64,000 nucleotides of DNA, from positions 124,001 through 188,000 of the forward strand of contig VWZL01002577.1 of assembly GCA_013396915.1 (NCBI GenBank). Direction: 5' to 3'. Source of the stretch: Stercorarius parasiticus. Taxonomy: Eukaryota; Chordata; Aves; Charadriiformes; Stercorariidae. Below the pieces are notes generated by a model, which saw nothing but the letters and a program-made list of their open reading frames with translations, had not been told where the DNA came from and ran no database searches. Position 1 is the stretch's first letter, and each line of letters starts with the position of its first letter. Below are positions 26,101 through 41,100 of the stretch, piece after piece. The position numbers were made by a program, and so were the translations under genes.

Positions 26101-29100
26101 CACTGAGCAGAAGGGTAATTTGAGCGCAAACAAGCCCTTATTCTCCAATTCTGCAAGATGAAAAGACACGGAAAGCTATTGACTAAACATATTTTTTTTT
26201 GTCATAGATGCAATGCTTATTTCAGTTTATTACAAAATGGGACAGGACCATGAACTGGGACACTGAGGCTGATTCTGCTGGACTCAACAGGAGTTATACT
26301 GCTGACTCCATTGCAGCCAAGATTTCATGATGGGTTCTATCCCAGCAGCGCCTGAAGCTGTACATAGTTTGCTCAAGTTTATACCCAGTTTCTCCGCATC
26401 TCCATTTCCTGTAGAAGGGTATATACTTAGCAGAAATGTTATGAGAGATAATCAGCTGTATTTGCAAAGTGTTTTAAATTTGCATGAGAAGTGCAGGTGA
26501 GATTGAGAGTAGAAGGATGACAGCAATTAAAAAAAAAAAAAAACAGATAAAAAAGACACAGTGAAGGCAAAGGCACTGTACCTCCTAACCTAAATACTGA
26601 CATTATTGCAGCAAGCTTTTACTTTCTTTTCAATGCACACTGGAGGTAATAAATATGGCAAACAATACCACTCTATCCTGGGTCTCCTCATATAAATTTC
26701 AATTAAAATCTTGAAAATACGGTTTGGTTAAATGTCAATGCTTTTTGTTCCTTAAAAAAAGAATGCAACTTAGTTCAGGCTTCAGGTTTGACTGTCACAT
26801 TTTGTCTGTAACACTTTCAGGAAGTGTAGTATTTTTAAGTTATTAGCCATGAATCAATTGACTGTAAATGAAATCCAAATAGCATGCTTGAGCCACCTGT
26901 TTGAAGCAAAAGGAAGCACTTAAAATAGTTCCTTTACTGTCCAGTTAAGGAACATCCAATTGCATTTCTCAATATAAGTAGTTTATTTTTTATTTCTTGT
27001 CCTACTTTGACTCTTCTCTGTAGTATGATATTGCTTCAATGACATTGTTAGGAAAAGAAAAGCACAAGTCTTCAGACTTTTCCTTTTTAGGATCTTGTAA
27101 ACCTTTGTTTTAGCTAAACTGGAAATTTAAATTTTACTAAACATATTCAGAGACAAAGAGTAAAAATAAATTTATCCAGGAAGCAGGGTAAATTGGCTTC
27201 CTATGTACCCCAATGCACAGATGTAACTCATGTATGGACCTTGCAGGTACTTGTAGATGGTATGTGGCTCCTTACTGAAATTTTAACACAGACACTCGTT
27301 TTCTGTGTTCTAAATGTGAAAATGCTGTGGCAGAATTGTTTCACAGCGTATTGTTTCATTCTCTATGAGCTTGGAGAATTTGGGAACCCAGGGAAAGGGC
27401 AGTCCATTACTTGATGAATCTGGTCCCTAGGAAAGGGCTTTTAATTGCATTTCACTGTGGATGAGCAATAGCACCATTCATATAGCCACCCAAATAATGA
27501 GCATAAATTTAACAAGACAGAATAGAAGTCTCAGTGCTCTAATCCAAGAATGCAAGGGTGAGCCAAAGTAGCATCTCTGGTATCTACCAGAGATCAGCAA
27601 ACAACAAATGCGTCACAATAAAACAATTTTGAACAGTACCCAGGGGAAAGTCCCCAAACAATGATACTTCAAAAGAAAGAAACAACTTACTTTTGCTTCC
27701 AACTTGGTTTCCGCAAATCTAGCTGGTTTAAACCAGTTTAAATATTAAAGCAGCATTCAGTTACTATATTCCAGCTTCCCACTCAAAAGATATATATAGA
27801 GAGCTAAAAATTATCTAGTCATGCTGAGACTTAGTATCTAATTCCCACTTAGAACCAGTTGCTGACTTTCAAACCCCTTCCTATCATTGTTTCCTCTTCA
27901 GTGTCATTTTTTCTTACATTGATATTTTATCACTCCAAATAAACTGACAACAAAAGATACAATCAGTTTACTACTATTCTGTTCATACAATTCTTTTCAA
28001 TCTTATTTGATAATATTAAGCACTATATCAAGAACTTTTTAAATTTTGAGTGTATTTTTACTTTAAAATGTAAATTCGATTATGTTTATATATGACTAGA
28101 TGACTGGACAATTTGGTTTGCTCATTTCTAATTTTGAAATTCTTAAGAAAGGTTTTAGAGATAGTACCTACAATGTCCATGAGTAATTTCTGACCAGTAG
28201 GACATGAAAGAGTCTTATGCATTCATTATTTAACAAACACATCTACTGCAATCACAAGAAAAAATGGAGAGATACAAGTTATTTGCTGCCCACCAGAAAA
28301 TGCAAGCCAACAGAAAAGCACAGAGAGATTACTTTACCCATGTCTAACAGCCTACTTTTTTGACATGAACAAGAGTGCAAAGAATTAATAATACATCTGT
28401 TCCTGCCAAGAGAAGCGTTTTCAGAAGATGGCAGGGCAAACTCCTGAAAAACAAATGCAGAAACAGAGGCAAAACTTGCGCATTCCAAAGGGGTAACTCC
28501 AACTAGCCAGCAGACATTTACAGTATTAACATATTTCCACAGAAAAGAGAACAACAGACTAGTAACAGTTACTGGACTAGCCCATACTCATCTAAATGGG
28601 AATGCAAGGAACCTGCACAATCAGCGAGTCCAGTCCCCTGTTATCAGAAACAAATCCTGCAATTCACAGGCTTGCCCAGTTCTGTCATAGAAAAACTGAA
28701 GTCCCCTGCCACAGTTTTAAGACTGGCCCAGAGCCTCACCAAGGATTAGAAACATTTTTTCATTTCCAGTTTGGTTTTTCTGAAGACAGGTTGTATAGTC
28801 TTTTATTGTGCCAGTGCAATCTTTAATTCAAATGGGTTCTTTGTCCTACCTCTTTTACCCCTGAGATGTACTTACAGAGGGTTCTCATCTACTTTCCAAA
28901 ACCTATGTCTCGGTAAAGCTGTATTTTTCTAAGCCATCCTAGATGAAATTTCCATTTTCCGTAGCTTATCCAAGCAGTCTTTCTCTGCTCTCCATTCCAC
29001 CTGGAATGACTTTGTTGAATGCCTGTGGCCAGGCTGTGGGAAGTGTTGCAGATGCCACCCTGATGGCATTCCCTTGGCAGAGAAAAGGAACTGGAATTCC

Positions 29101-32100
29101 CAGCAGAAAGTACTTTTTTATCCATGAAGTCTGTATAGTATTTTTTTTGGTAAGTTTGCTAGTTTACCCAGGTGACTAATTACAACAGGCCTTAATAAAG
29201 CTCAACTTGCAGTATGAATTTTTTTCACTCAGAAGCCAACAGCCATACTTTAATTTCTCCTTAGAACAGCCCGAGCTTGTTACTTCATGAAGTATCTTGC
29301 TCGTCCATGAATTAATATATATAAAAGCGTACCTGCTACATAAGCAAAAAACACTCCTGCCAAAGAAAGTTATATTTAATGGCAACAGTTGCTACTTTTA
29401 ATCCTGCTTATTTCAGGCCTCAGTGTCATCCACCCTCATTTTCCTGTCCTGGCAAAATATGTGCCCACAGCATCTCTGATTTTGTTCACAAAGCTAGGAC
29501 AAAAGCTACAGCTTTCAGTCACACTAGTAGTCTATCTACTATGCCCAATTTTCAACAAGGTCTGATTTTTCCTTGTGTTTTGTTGAATAACTCCCTGTGA
29601 CATTGACAAACTTTCTACATAATCCAGCAAGTAGACACTAAGAGATCCTGTTATAGGCTATTCTGTAACTGCACACGGGTATGTATATCTTTACAAGACA
29701 TATGCACTGTTTATTTAGGTTTTTGTTTGGAATCCAGATATGAAAGTTGTTGGAAGATGATATGCAAAGGCAGTTCATGAAGAAATAGAAAGAGCCTGAG
29801 TGTTTCCACCTGTTTTGAAGGAGCTGTTCTAATTAAAATCTTTGCTGGGGGACATAAAAGGACAGTTTTCAGTAATTTTTTTGCTTCACTCATATGACAA
29901 AGTCTGTTTTGCCTTGCCATACGAATATCAGCATTCCATATCCACAAAAGCTGTATAGTTCATAGTGTCACCCAAGTGTTCAAAATCTTTAAAACAATTT
30001 AATTTTTAATTCATCTTTGTTTGCATTTACTTTTTGGTTCTACTGTGAAAAAAAATATTGAAACTTTCCCCTGAAAAGTTTGAAGTTTAAAGAAAAAATT
30101 GTATCATGCAATTTTGCCAGCTGAGCATATGGACTTGTTTAGAAAGCGGTCTTTAGCAGTGGTCTAAAGAGTGGTGTCTCACTTTTCGTAAATCGGTAAT
30201 GTTCAGCTAAACTATTCTGGAAAACCAGGAAAAAAAAAAAACAACAAAAAAAGCCGTAAAACTTCTGGAAAAGTTCAGTGCCAATATTTTCTGTGTGGCC
30301 CGTGTTCATTATATGGCCTTGTGTACTCTTCCATGATGGAAGAAACCACATTATTCCGAGCAATTGGAGATACTTTTTTGTTGCTCAACTGGAATTCTTG
30401 AGCCAGTTTCAGGTATCTAGACTAAGATATATCTAGTCTAGACTAGTTTTACTATGAAAGTAAGCAGTTCTCTTTCCTCCAAACAATTAAAGTCAGCTGG
30501 ATGAGAGCTTTGCTCTCGTTTCCTGAGAGATTTTCCATTCTTTGCTAACCTTAGTACGATGTTCAACTTTGTAAACATCCATGTCTTACATAATCTAAGA
30601 TCATAGTTATCACAGCAGCATTAGAGGAGACTTATCAAGTTCATAGGCAATCAAATCTAATTATAGAGTAGCACAGTACTCTAGGAATTATCTTGGAATT
30701 TAATACATATTAAAAAAATACAGCATACCCTTTAAAAACATGGTATACTATTAAACTTTCTAAAATAATTTGTATGTGTCTAACAAGAGTTTTGGCAGTC
30801 CCTGGAAGCAATAGTTCCATTATTAAAGTTCCAGAGCAAATAAGGTTTCTGCTAAATGCTTGTATCACACACAACAAAGTGTCCCTTTCATAATATTTTC
30901 ATTGCGTCTTTTGTATAGACATTTCCTACTAAAGCAGGAAACTTGACTTAACAAACTGATATTATAAATGGATAGAGCCTTTTCTCTGTTGCAGCAATTT
31001 TACAGTCATCTAACTCCATTGATCTCAACAGATTCGTAAGATAAAATATAAATGCCTCTCACAAGCTCACAATTTCATGAGGAGAGATGATAAAGAATTA
31101 CAGAACACCCTGTGTATCCGTATGTGACTTGTGTTTTTCCCTCTTCAGGATCAAACTCCCACCTGGAATAAAGACTTTGACAGAGAAGAGGGAGATGAGC
31201 TCAGTGAGCCACAGGAAATGCTGGAACAGGAGAGACAGCACACAAGGCATAGTAATGCGAGTACTTAACACTGGATACCTTCCTCTATATTCAGTGACCC
31301 AAACAACAAGGCCTTAGATGCTGATGTAGGTGTCTAAAAATAGCAGATAACCCGTAGTAGAGTGTCTGTCAGAGGAGCCACCACCCACTATGCAGCTAAT
31401 CAAGGAAGCGCCTTCCAAGACCCAGTCCAACTTTTACAGCAGGCAAAGGTTAACGTTTCCCAATAACAAACTGAGAAATGTAGCAAGCCTACCCCTGCTG
31501 CAGTACCCACCACATTACTCACACAATGGTGGGGGGGAGAAATGACACTGAAGCCCAAATAAGCAAGTGCTTTATCCTCATTCAAAGTGTTGCTCATCAG
31601 TGGGAAGAGAATAATTTCCAATTTTCCAAAAAAGCAAAACTTTGCAGTTAAAGAATTTATATTCTTTTCTTACAAATTGCTTCTTGGAATTTCTTCCTCT
31701 CATAGTAGAAAAATGTAACATTCAAAAAGGTAATTGGAAAAGACATTTTTGGTCTGAACCTAGCTAGTAGATCAGAACACTAGACTGATCATTTTTATTC
31801 TTCAGAAAGAAGCTGTAACTTTCAACTAGTATTGTCCTCTAGTAAGAGTCCTCATAGAGAATTAGCTATTTGCAGTTAAGTCTCCTAGAATACCTTTTCT
31901 CCAGCCAATCCTACCTCTACTTCTGTAAAGTTGGCAGCGGTGCTTGGAGCGCGGGGTTTATTACCCGGTGAGGGGGAGGCTGCGCTGAACTTTGCCCTGC
32001 CATCGGATACTGGTGCCCAGCGAGTAGGTATGGTAGGATCGTGGTAGGAAAAGTGGGAACACTAGGTAATTCTGCTCAAACAGCCAAGTTGTCTGCCAGG

Positions 32101-35100
32101 GCCTAACATAGAAGGACAAGGGCTTGCAGCCTAAAACAGAGGTGCAAATTGCTTGGTACTCAGGCTGTGGTCTGCTGCCTGCATGCATAGAATTCTAAGG
32201 CTCTGATTTTCCAAGTCACTTGGTGAACTTACATAGCTTTCAAGCTACTTTCAAAATCCAACCTGAAGATCAGCTAATTTGGTCTTTTTGTTTGTTTGCT
32301 TTGTTTTTAAAACAGGTTTCAGAATTTTCCTTTGTTATGTTTGAAACCTGGAAGTTATTACTTTTTCCTTTTTTTTTTTTTAAAGTGCCTATTATTATAT
32401 AGCCACCTACCCTACATTTATAGTTTGCTTCTTTAAATAAAATACAAATGCTTTTGACTGTATTTATGGCATGGTGATGAAAATCTTGTGGCTTGAGATG
32501 TGATAGTTTTATTATGAAAATATGTACCAGCATTCTTACAAATTCAAGCATTTCAGGCTGCTACGCCACAGTTGATTAAAGGGTTCGTTTACACGACACT
32601 TCATGTGTGCTGCTTTATACTAGCTAACCTTGGAATAGAGAAAAGCATGGATGGAATGACAAGGGACACCACCATTCAGTCCTTCAACAGGTCCTAGTGA
32701 AGCCCATGTTGTAGTTTGCGTCTGTAATACAGGAGCTACCTGTTTCAAAGGTGGTATGGATACGTTAACATAAATGGCAACCACAATGCTATACAGGGCT
32801 GACACACCTTTAGCAGTTTGGATAATAGCAATTTAAAAAAGTAATTAATAAGAAAATGTAATTAGGTAAATTATAACTTTGTTACAGTTGTTGCCTGTTT
32901 GAAAAATTAAAGCAGTATAAACATCATGTGATTACATTAAATAGTTATAACTTTAAGCTGTGATCCAGTGGACAAAAGCAAGGAAATTCATGTTTTCATT
33001 GCTAAAGCTAAATGCACTGTTACCTCTGCATCAGCTCAGAACCCTGTGTTGATTTAACTGCCTCTGGTTGAATATAAAGGCATCTAAATATAAATATGCA
33101 CATAAGCTTGAAAAGCTAAAGGATGAAGCACTATCACTAACTTTATACCTTTGAGTGGTTGAGTCAGCTAGACAGTCCTCATAAATTATCCTTTCAACTA
33201 CCTCAATATTAACAAAAGTTTCTGAATGATAATAAAAAGAATATAATCTGAATCAAAGCCTTTGATTGTTTCTCTGAATTTGTTATCATATTGAGATCAT
33301 GAGAGTAAAGGAAGGCTCTCTTGAAAAAAATGACAGGTGCTTAACAGACCAAGAGGGTATACTTAGTGGAATTGCTCTAGTGCGTACTTAAAAAACTTTT
33401 ACTGAAGGGCTATTATATCAAGCAGACTTGACTGCTTCCAGAGGAGCAATTTCAGTCTATCATGAAATTACACATTTAAAGTGCATTGTATGTTCCAGAA
33501 ATGGGTCATAAAAGTCCTAATAAAAAAATCATCACTTGGCCTGAAAGTACCTACATCTAACACTAGCAATTTTGTTTTTATGTACCAGCAGCAGTAATGA
33601 TAATCATACTTTGCTCTTTTACAGCAGTCTTCACCCACTGATCTCAATGCTCTTTAACAAAAAAGGTAAAAATTATTAACCTCATTTCAGAGATGAGCAG
33701 AGGGATGAAGCAGCTCCTCCAGGATCACACAATGTGTCACTGACAGAGCTGGAAACAGAATGCAGGTTCTTTACTTTCAATTCAGTGCTTCAGCCGCGAA
33801 ACAATATTGCTTTTCTCAATTTGAATTCTTATGAGGGAAAAAAATATCAATCGTCTTTGCTGCACTGGAAGATCAGTGGAATAAAGAGGCAAACATACTT
33901 TCATCCCAAATCTTAGGTTGGTATTCATTCCTCTAATCTCTCCTAGTTATGCCTAAGGAACCTGCCCCTATTTTCAGGATCAGAGGGACAGAGCAAGAAG
34001 GGTCTCTATCATCCTCCATTCCTTCCTCAGTCATCCTTTTGATGACAGCAGCAGGAGAAAAAGTCAGTCCTTTAAGTCAGCAGCCCTCCAATGTTGTCTC
34101 ACTAGTTGATGGGGACAGGAAGGATGACATCACTGGACAACACAGTCTGCTAATGCCTTTCTCAATTTACACTCAGGAAACAACTGCCTTCATATTGAAA
34201 TATCAGAGGAAGTCTGAATGCTCCTGGGAAACAGATGATCTGAAGTAGTTTACAAAAGCCAACAAACACTCCAGAACCGCCAGAGAGGAAAGGGAAATAA
34301 TCCCTGGATACAAAACTGGCTCTGTGCCTGGTGAACCATGGAGTTGCCACCAACTGCCGTCTGATTGTCCAGTATATTGGGGCTCCATTGTGCTACACTG
34401 ACAAATTGAACTGGTCACAAAAGGATTCACCACTTTTATCCCATGCTGTCTGCAGACACCTGCCTGGGGAACCGTTAAGGTTGCTGGCTATGCAGCATGA
34501 ACTAGGGTAACTTTGAGGAGGCTCTCATCGATCCTGATGACTGGCTTCAGTTACCCAAGATTAGAGAAAAAATGGGACTACAAAATACACCTTTGCATTC
34601 TCTTGGAATGCTTCAGAGAAAGGTGATCATAATGGTCTTAGTAGAGCCTGTAGGCATGAGAATACAATACCTGGCTCATTCCTTCTCCTATCAAAACCAC
34701 AAGAACTCTCTTCACTGCACTGCAGCAGTATGTGCTGTGTTTTGCACAGGAATTGTAAAAAATATTTTAAAAGCAGGTGAGATTGTTCAAATAGTCATTT
34801 CCCTGCAATTGGATTAAAAATGTCAGATCAATTTTTCTGCAGATCTTGAAAAGACAATCTTTTCTTCTATGGAAATATACTGTCTTATTAAATGTTAATA
34901 GGTTAGAGAAACACCACTGAAAACTTTCACCTTAGTGTAACAACCAGAGGTTTTTTTATCATAACAAATATAGAGAATGTGAAGTAGAACTATAGTTAAA
35001 ATATAAAGCTTACCTGCAGCTGCTGATCTAGTTCTGGAAATGCCAAAGGGAAGTTTTCAGAGGAAGCATCATCTAGAAGGTAAACATGATGTTAAAAGTC

Positions 35101-38100
35101 AACGTCTACCAAAAAGGGCATTTTAAATTATCTGTTTAATGTAGTTCTACATAGCATATATTCAGAATAATATCGGGATCCTGCAAACACCTCTGCATCT
35201 GCTTATCTTTCTACACTTGAGATACCTTAATAGACTCCTTGAAAGTACTAATGTGTTGGCAATAAGAAAATGTTTAGGTGCTGTAAAGGCAAAAAGCCTA
35301 TTTTGTATTGCAGTGATTAAGAAACAAAAAGTCAGTTAGCACAGTAGAATATGTGATAATTTGATAAAAACAATAAATCCAAACATCTTTCTTCCATTAT
35401 ACGCCAAAGTAAAGAACCTTCCAAGGACAGCATCCTTACTATGAAAGAGTTCATCATTTGAATTAAGAGAAAGATATCTTCTCCATCATAATACAATGAC
35501 TTACCAGGGCTAAACCAACAATAATAGAAACCTTTTCTCCCACCACAGAAACACACAAACCAGCCTGGCAACCTTGGAACTAGAAGACTGTTACCTACAC
35601 AGATGTGATTAGCATGGGGAAGGCACCACAAATTCCTCCATACTGCAAAGAAATGTCTTAAACCTGTAGATAACAATCCTTACGGGCTAGAGTTAGTTCA
35701 TTCATGACAACAAGCCAAACTGTGTTTTTATTTATTTCTTTATTTTTAGTACAGGCTTCCAGCAAAGGTGGGACAGACTGTGCCAGTTACGTCAGTGTTG
35801 TGATGTGGACACCTGCCCACTAGTAGTTGGACTGAGATCAGAAATATGAATCATACTTGGTAGCATCACAGCTAGCCACTGCAATATTTCTTTCTCAGTG
35901 ACTTTCACACTATCAGTTTTGCACTGGATTGTGATGACTGTTTATGCATCTCACTACAGGTTACAGGAGGTGAAGAGAAGATTACTATTAGCTAGCTTAC
36001 AGAGTCAGTTATTTGTAATGTGTCAAAATTAAACAAGGATGGCTCTCATAGGAAAAAATTGCTAACATAGGTCAGATCCTGAAACCTGCTCTATGCTGGC
36101 AGACTTGTATACTACAACAAAACCCCAACAAGATTAAGAGGACCACATATCAAGGCAGGATTCTAAATATTCTTAAAGAGTAGAGACTAGGATTTAAATC
36201 ACTTGTCAAATATTTGTGATCTCTTTATCCTGCCCTCAGTTGTCATACAGCAAAGTAGGTTAGGGGGAAAAAGTAAAATAAGTCACCTTATCCTATGAAG
36301 AATAAATATACTGGCTAACATACAGTCAGAGCCTTACTTTAACCAACATAGTAAAATCTGGGCACCTCTAGGAAGGGATGCCCAGAGGAGGAGAAAAAAC
36401 CCCAAACTGATACAGAGGTCAAAAGCAAAAGCTTTTGAACTTACTCAGGAAACAAAGTGAAGTTCTGTATTTTCATGGGGTAGGCATCTGGCTAGTATTA
36501 TCAAAAGGTCTGTCCCCCCTCAACTCCATTTTTCACACCATGTCCCAAACATGTCCATTCTGGAAAATACTTAAATTGCTTTAATTGTATAGAATTGTAT
36601 CATCACATTGATATGAAGTGTTTACCTTCAATTTGCTGTTGCTTTCTTGTACAATATTTAAAAATAGACTAATATTCTAAAAGAAGAAAGATGAATCATA
36701 TGGCAAGGCTAAAAGGAAGGACGGAATAGGACTCAGTCCGCCTAGGGGTACAGCTGCTCTACAAATATTTGGCTGAATAGCTGTTAAATATTCTGACAGA
36801 GATATTGGACCAGAGTCGTGGACAGCAGTTAAGCTGCTATTTGTTTTGACAATTCCAGCAGTACAATCTTTGGTACAGTAGCTTTAAGGAGGGACCTCAA
36901 ACACTTTTAACTTAGGAAAAACAAAGCAAAAGCGACACCAAGAATTTTAAAGAAACATCAGCCAATAATTACTTTTTCAATGCATCGGATAGCAATAAGA
37001 AAACGAGACTAATGCAGTCAGAATATCAGAAAATATATTGGATTGTCTTCAGAAAAGAACCAGTAAAAAAAAGTTTGGAAATACTTTAAAAAGGATGGAA
37101 TAGGGAGAGAAATTACTATAGAGGAAATCCTTTCAATAAACAGATGTTCCCTGCTTATTTTTTGAACTCAAGTGACTGAGTCAATGGTACTAAAAATAGA
37201 ACATATTGGTATCCTAACCATTATGGCATACCATAGTACATTTTATAATGGGCCTGCCCTAGCATCTATTGAACAGCTGCTAGGGTTTTTTTTAGTTATG
37301 CTAGTTTAAGACTTGTTTAAATCATCATCTGATGTGCAGAACATCATCGAGAAAAAGTTGGGGACTTCAGTGGTTTGAAATTTTTCTGAGTTCCTAATTC
37401 TCTTGCACTTTTCTGAAATTTTCAGCTGAAGTATTTAGTTTACAAAAATTAACAGAAATCCTCAGAGCTAAGTGCAATTTTGTTTCCCACAAAAAGAACA
37501 ACAACAAACTTTCCCCGCAGCTTCCAGTGAAATAAATTACTGCATCAGGTCAGTCTGTATTTCACTGTTGTCAAAGTAACAACCACAACAATAACAAAAA
37601 TAAAAATCACTTTGTAAAAACAGAACATGTTTAGATTTCACACAAGGGAAAAGCAAATGACAGCAGTCATTTGCCTCCTAAAACTATTTTGAGAATGTCT
37701 TCAGAAAGTCAAGAGGGAGATAAACTCTTGCATTTTCTTCCAAAAGAATCACTATTGCCCTTACAAGCTTGAATACTGGGTGTTATGCAGGAGATCAGAC
37801 AAAATTACATTGGATTTTAGCCTTAAAAATCTATGACTCTGAAAATCAGAAACATTGAAAATGTCTGAAATGTCAAAGAAAATGTTCTGAAGATCAGAAC
37901 TCTCTCATAACTATCTCCTTATCTGGATGTATTTGTTCTTTTCTATTCTACATCTCCTTATCTAGACAATAGAATTCAGAAATATCTTTTTCTCCTTTTA
38001 TCAGTTTATTATCAATATTCAATGAGTGCCTAGATTGTTATAAGGAATCACTGACATAATCAAAGACCCCTTTATAATAAAGTTAGTGGCGTTTCTGTAC

Positions 38101-41100
38101 CACAAAACCCTGAAAATAAGTAGGCTGGTTCTTGACAAGATACAAATAGCATTTCACCTTTGTGGTCACTGTTTTACTCCTCCTTCCCTGTCACTTGTAA
38201 ATAAAAATTCAACATGGTTGTTGAAAACATATTTTGTTTAAAAATAAAAACATAAAAAAAAAATCAGAGAGTGCAGCTTGCTGCACCTGAAAATGAGTCA
38301 AGATTCTGGTCAAAAAAGAAGAAGAAAGGAGGAAAAACATACATGTGAATGTTATGGCCATCCCAGCAAACTCAACAGCACTAACCTGTGATGTGAGTCA
38401 GATCACTTAACTTAATCACAGCCACCTAAGTTAAAATATCTGTTGCAGGATTTCTAAATGACTAGCCCTTCCTGACTTCCCGTAGATCCCGAAACTAATT
38501 TTGAAGGTCTATATTTAGAAGTGCACTAAAGGTAAAGACCTGTACCCTGATTACGAGATATAGACACATACAGTTGATGGTTTTTTAACCAAAGACTTGG
38601 TTATGGAATAGTTTGACTTTCATGTTTGTTTCATCAGGTTCATACATTCACTTTGCTTTTTGCTAAAAACTCATTATAACAGAGAGCATCTGAGGGAGGG
38701 TCTCTCGGGAAATTATTTCCTCCTTTTGCTTTCCATCAGCAGGGCTGAGATAAAGTACCCTTCTATGTCAGAGCCAGCTCTCTGACCATTCCTACAGCAA
38801 AACTAACAACATAACAAGAGAACCTAAGAGAACCAACATAACATGAGAATCTCCCTAAGCATGCTGCCCAGCCAACACACCTTCATGCTGAAATGGCGTG
38901 ATGGGCAGCTTTGTGTAAGGACAGCAAGGCTAAGCTGCTCAACCTTCACTGTCCAGGTGAGCTCTTGTCTCTCTGCTGACAGGACCTATTAATACAAACG
39001 TGGGATAGGCTTCTAATGTGTGGTACAGAGATCCACACAAGCCATCTGATTTAGAAGGCTGAACTGACTGTCTTCATACAATAGGCTTACTACTAATCAG
39101 TGATGTCCTCAAGCATTCAGTCCCCTGCTATATGCTAATGTTGCACATTTGAGAATGAATCATGCCTTCTGGAAAGCTTCACTTATTTAATCATGTTCTG
39201 GCCTTATGGAGATTCCAATAGCCCAGACCTCCATCATGTAGATGAACGAGTGAAATCCCTCACACTTTGCTGTCTGACTGACACAACATCTGGTACAATG
39301 AAGTGTAACACCCCAGTCTCTTCCTTATGGCTGCTCCATTTAGCTGAACTGTGGGCTACGGGCAATAGTTAATGAATAAATACTTCAAGAACAACGTCTG
39401 ATTTACTTGCAGTATAAATTTGCAAATTACAGTTTCTCTAGGATCTTTGCAAAGATAGACAGAAATAGAACATAAAAATTTAAATGTGTTGAAAGCACAG
39501 TAAGGTTGCTAAATCAAGCACTCAAAATTTAGGAAATGCCAATCACAGCTCTGCTTCCTTGAGTAACTGAGTTATGATCTAGTCTTTAATTATACAATCA
39601 GGTACTATTTTTTTCTCCTACATGCGTGGGCAAATGTATTCAAATCTCTTCCTCCTAAATTAAAGAATTAAATTGGTAACATAAGTAGGCTGTTATCCTG
39701 TAAGTGGATCAGCCCTTACACAGGAAAAGTGCTCAAACTCAACTGCAAGCACTGCAACTCACAGCGGGACACTGGAAAACTGTGTATCGGGGTCCAGTCT
39801 TGGCCCTAGGAGGGTAGTGAGATCCAGCAGCTCCAGCCCTGGTTACTGACAGACGAGCATAGGCTCATCGAATTCATCCTGGAAGGCTGTGTGGCTAAGT
39901 GACTGCCACTTGGCACTGCTGCATGAAGCTCCCAGGCTTCTATTCACAGCCCTGCCTGACATGACCTTACACAACCTCGCAGTTACCTCACTCGTAAAAT
40001 AGTGGGGAATGGTCACTGCCTGACCCAGGAATAGGCTATGAAGGCTTGCTCAATAGTAAGAGTTGTGGACCTCCCAAAAATAGAAATGGCCCATAATAGA
40101 AGAGATAAGAGCAAAACTCTCCTACTCCATATATCTTCACCTAAGCCTAAAGCATCCTCTGATGAATGCACAGCCACTGTCATGATGAGAGTATCTCACC
40201 CAAGTTCCTGTGTAAATTCCCAAAGATCAAGCCACTTACTTTAGGTTGGGTGTAGTTTTAGGAAACTAGCTTTGTACATTTTAGCCATATATTTTAGCAA
40301 TCCCCATTGGTTTTCAACCAATACATTATCTGCTGGAAAGCCTCAGTTGCCATTACAACCAAAATGAAGATGGAGTGGGGATCTGAAGGTTGCTATTGAA
40401 GAAGCAACCGTTGCAAACAGTCTTGCACAATCAACTATGAAAGCAAAAAATTTTTCATGGCCACTAGGATAACAAAAGCGTTAAAGGAGTAAAATAGGTC
40501 ATTTGCTATGGTTGCAAAAATATTATACTGTTCCACTATCTGTCAGTTTCATTAGAAGTTTTATGTTTTGCCTTTGTTATCAGTGATTTTTCTGGAGAGT
40601 GCTATCAGGGGTAGACTAATTTAAAACAAGAGAAATTACTAACCATTTCAAAACAAGTCATTTATCACCACATGTCACTGGCAGAACTTTTCAGCTAGAT
40701 TCAAGCTTTTACTCTAGAAGGGAAGGTGAAGAGATGTTTACCTATAAACCTACCCTTAGAACTATCATACAAAACAAATCCACTTCTCTAAATTTAATAA
40801 AGTTCCTGTTATAATCATTGCATCTCAATATGTTCAGCAAATAACAGTTAGTGGTATAAATTAGGAAATACATAATTTCATTGGTTTCATTAAATTGATG
40901 TTGATAAACTACAACGAAATTTCTATTTGGGAACACTTATCTAAATTTTGGAACACTATATTCAGAATAACTTGGATTAGTTTCCAAGTGATATAAGGTA
41001 GGCTGAATAATATGATAATATAGTTCAATTCATTAATTTAAAATGGTACCTTAAGTCAAACTGGTGCAATACGGTGTGCAGACACACCCTGGGAAACCTA

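Larger units (their letters stand above)
25695..35013 (-). other. MAP3K7CL intron between coding exons 2 and 3
   Basis: The ends are GT (35013) and AG (25695). The intron is AT-rich. It contains a sauropsid-type fossil at about 26.3 kb, a MIR/L3-like fossil at about 33.6-33.8 kb, a near-palindrome at 30.4 kb and a small CpG cluster at 31.93-32.04 kb. No recent CR1 copy and no other coding exon are visible. Confidence 0.8.

Noticed and set aside
35332..35676. 114-codon minus-strand frame next to exon 2
   Set aside because: Rich in F, L, C and W with no motif; starts and ends inside the intron without splice signals.
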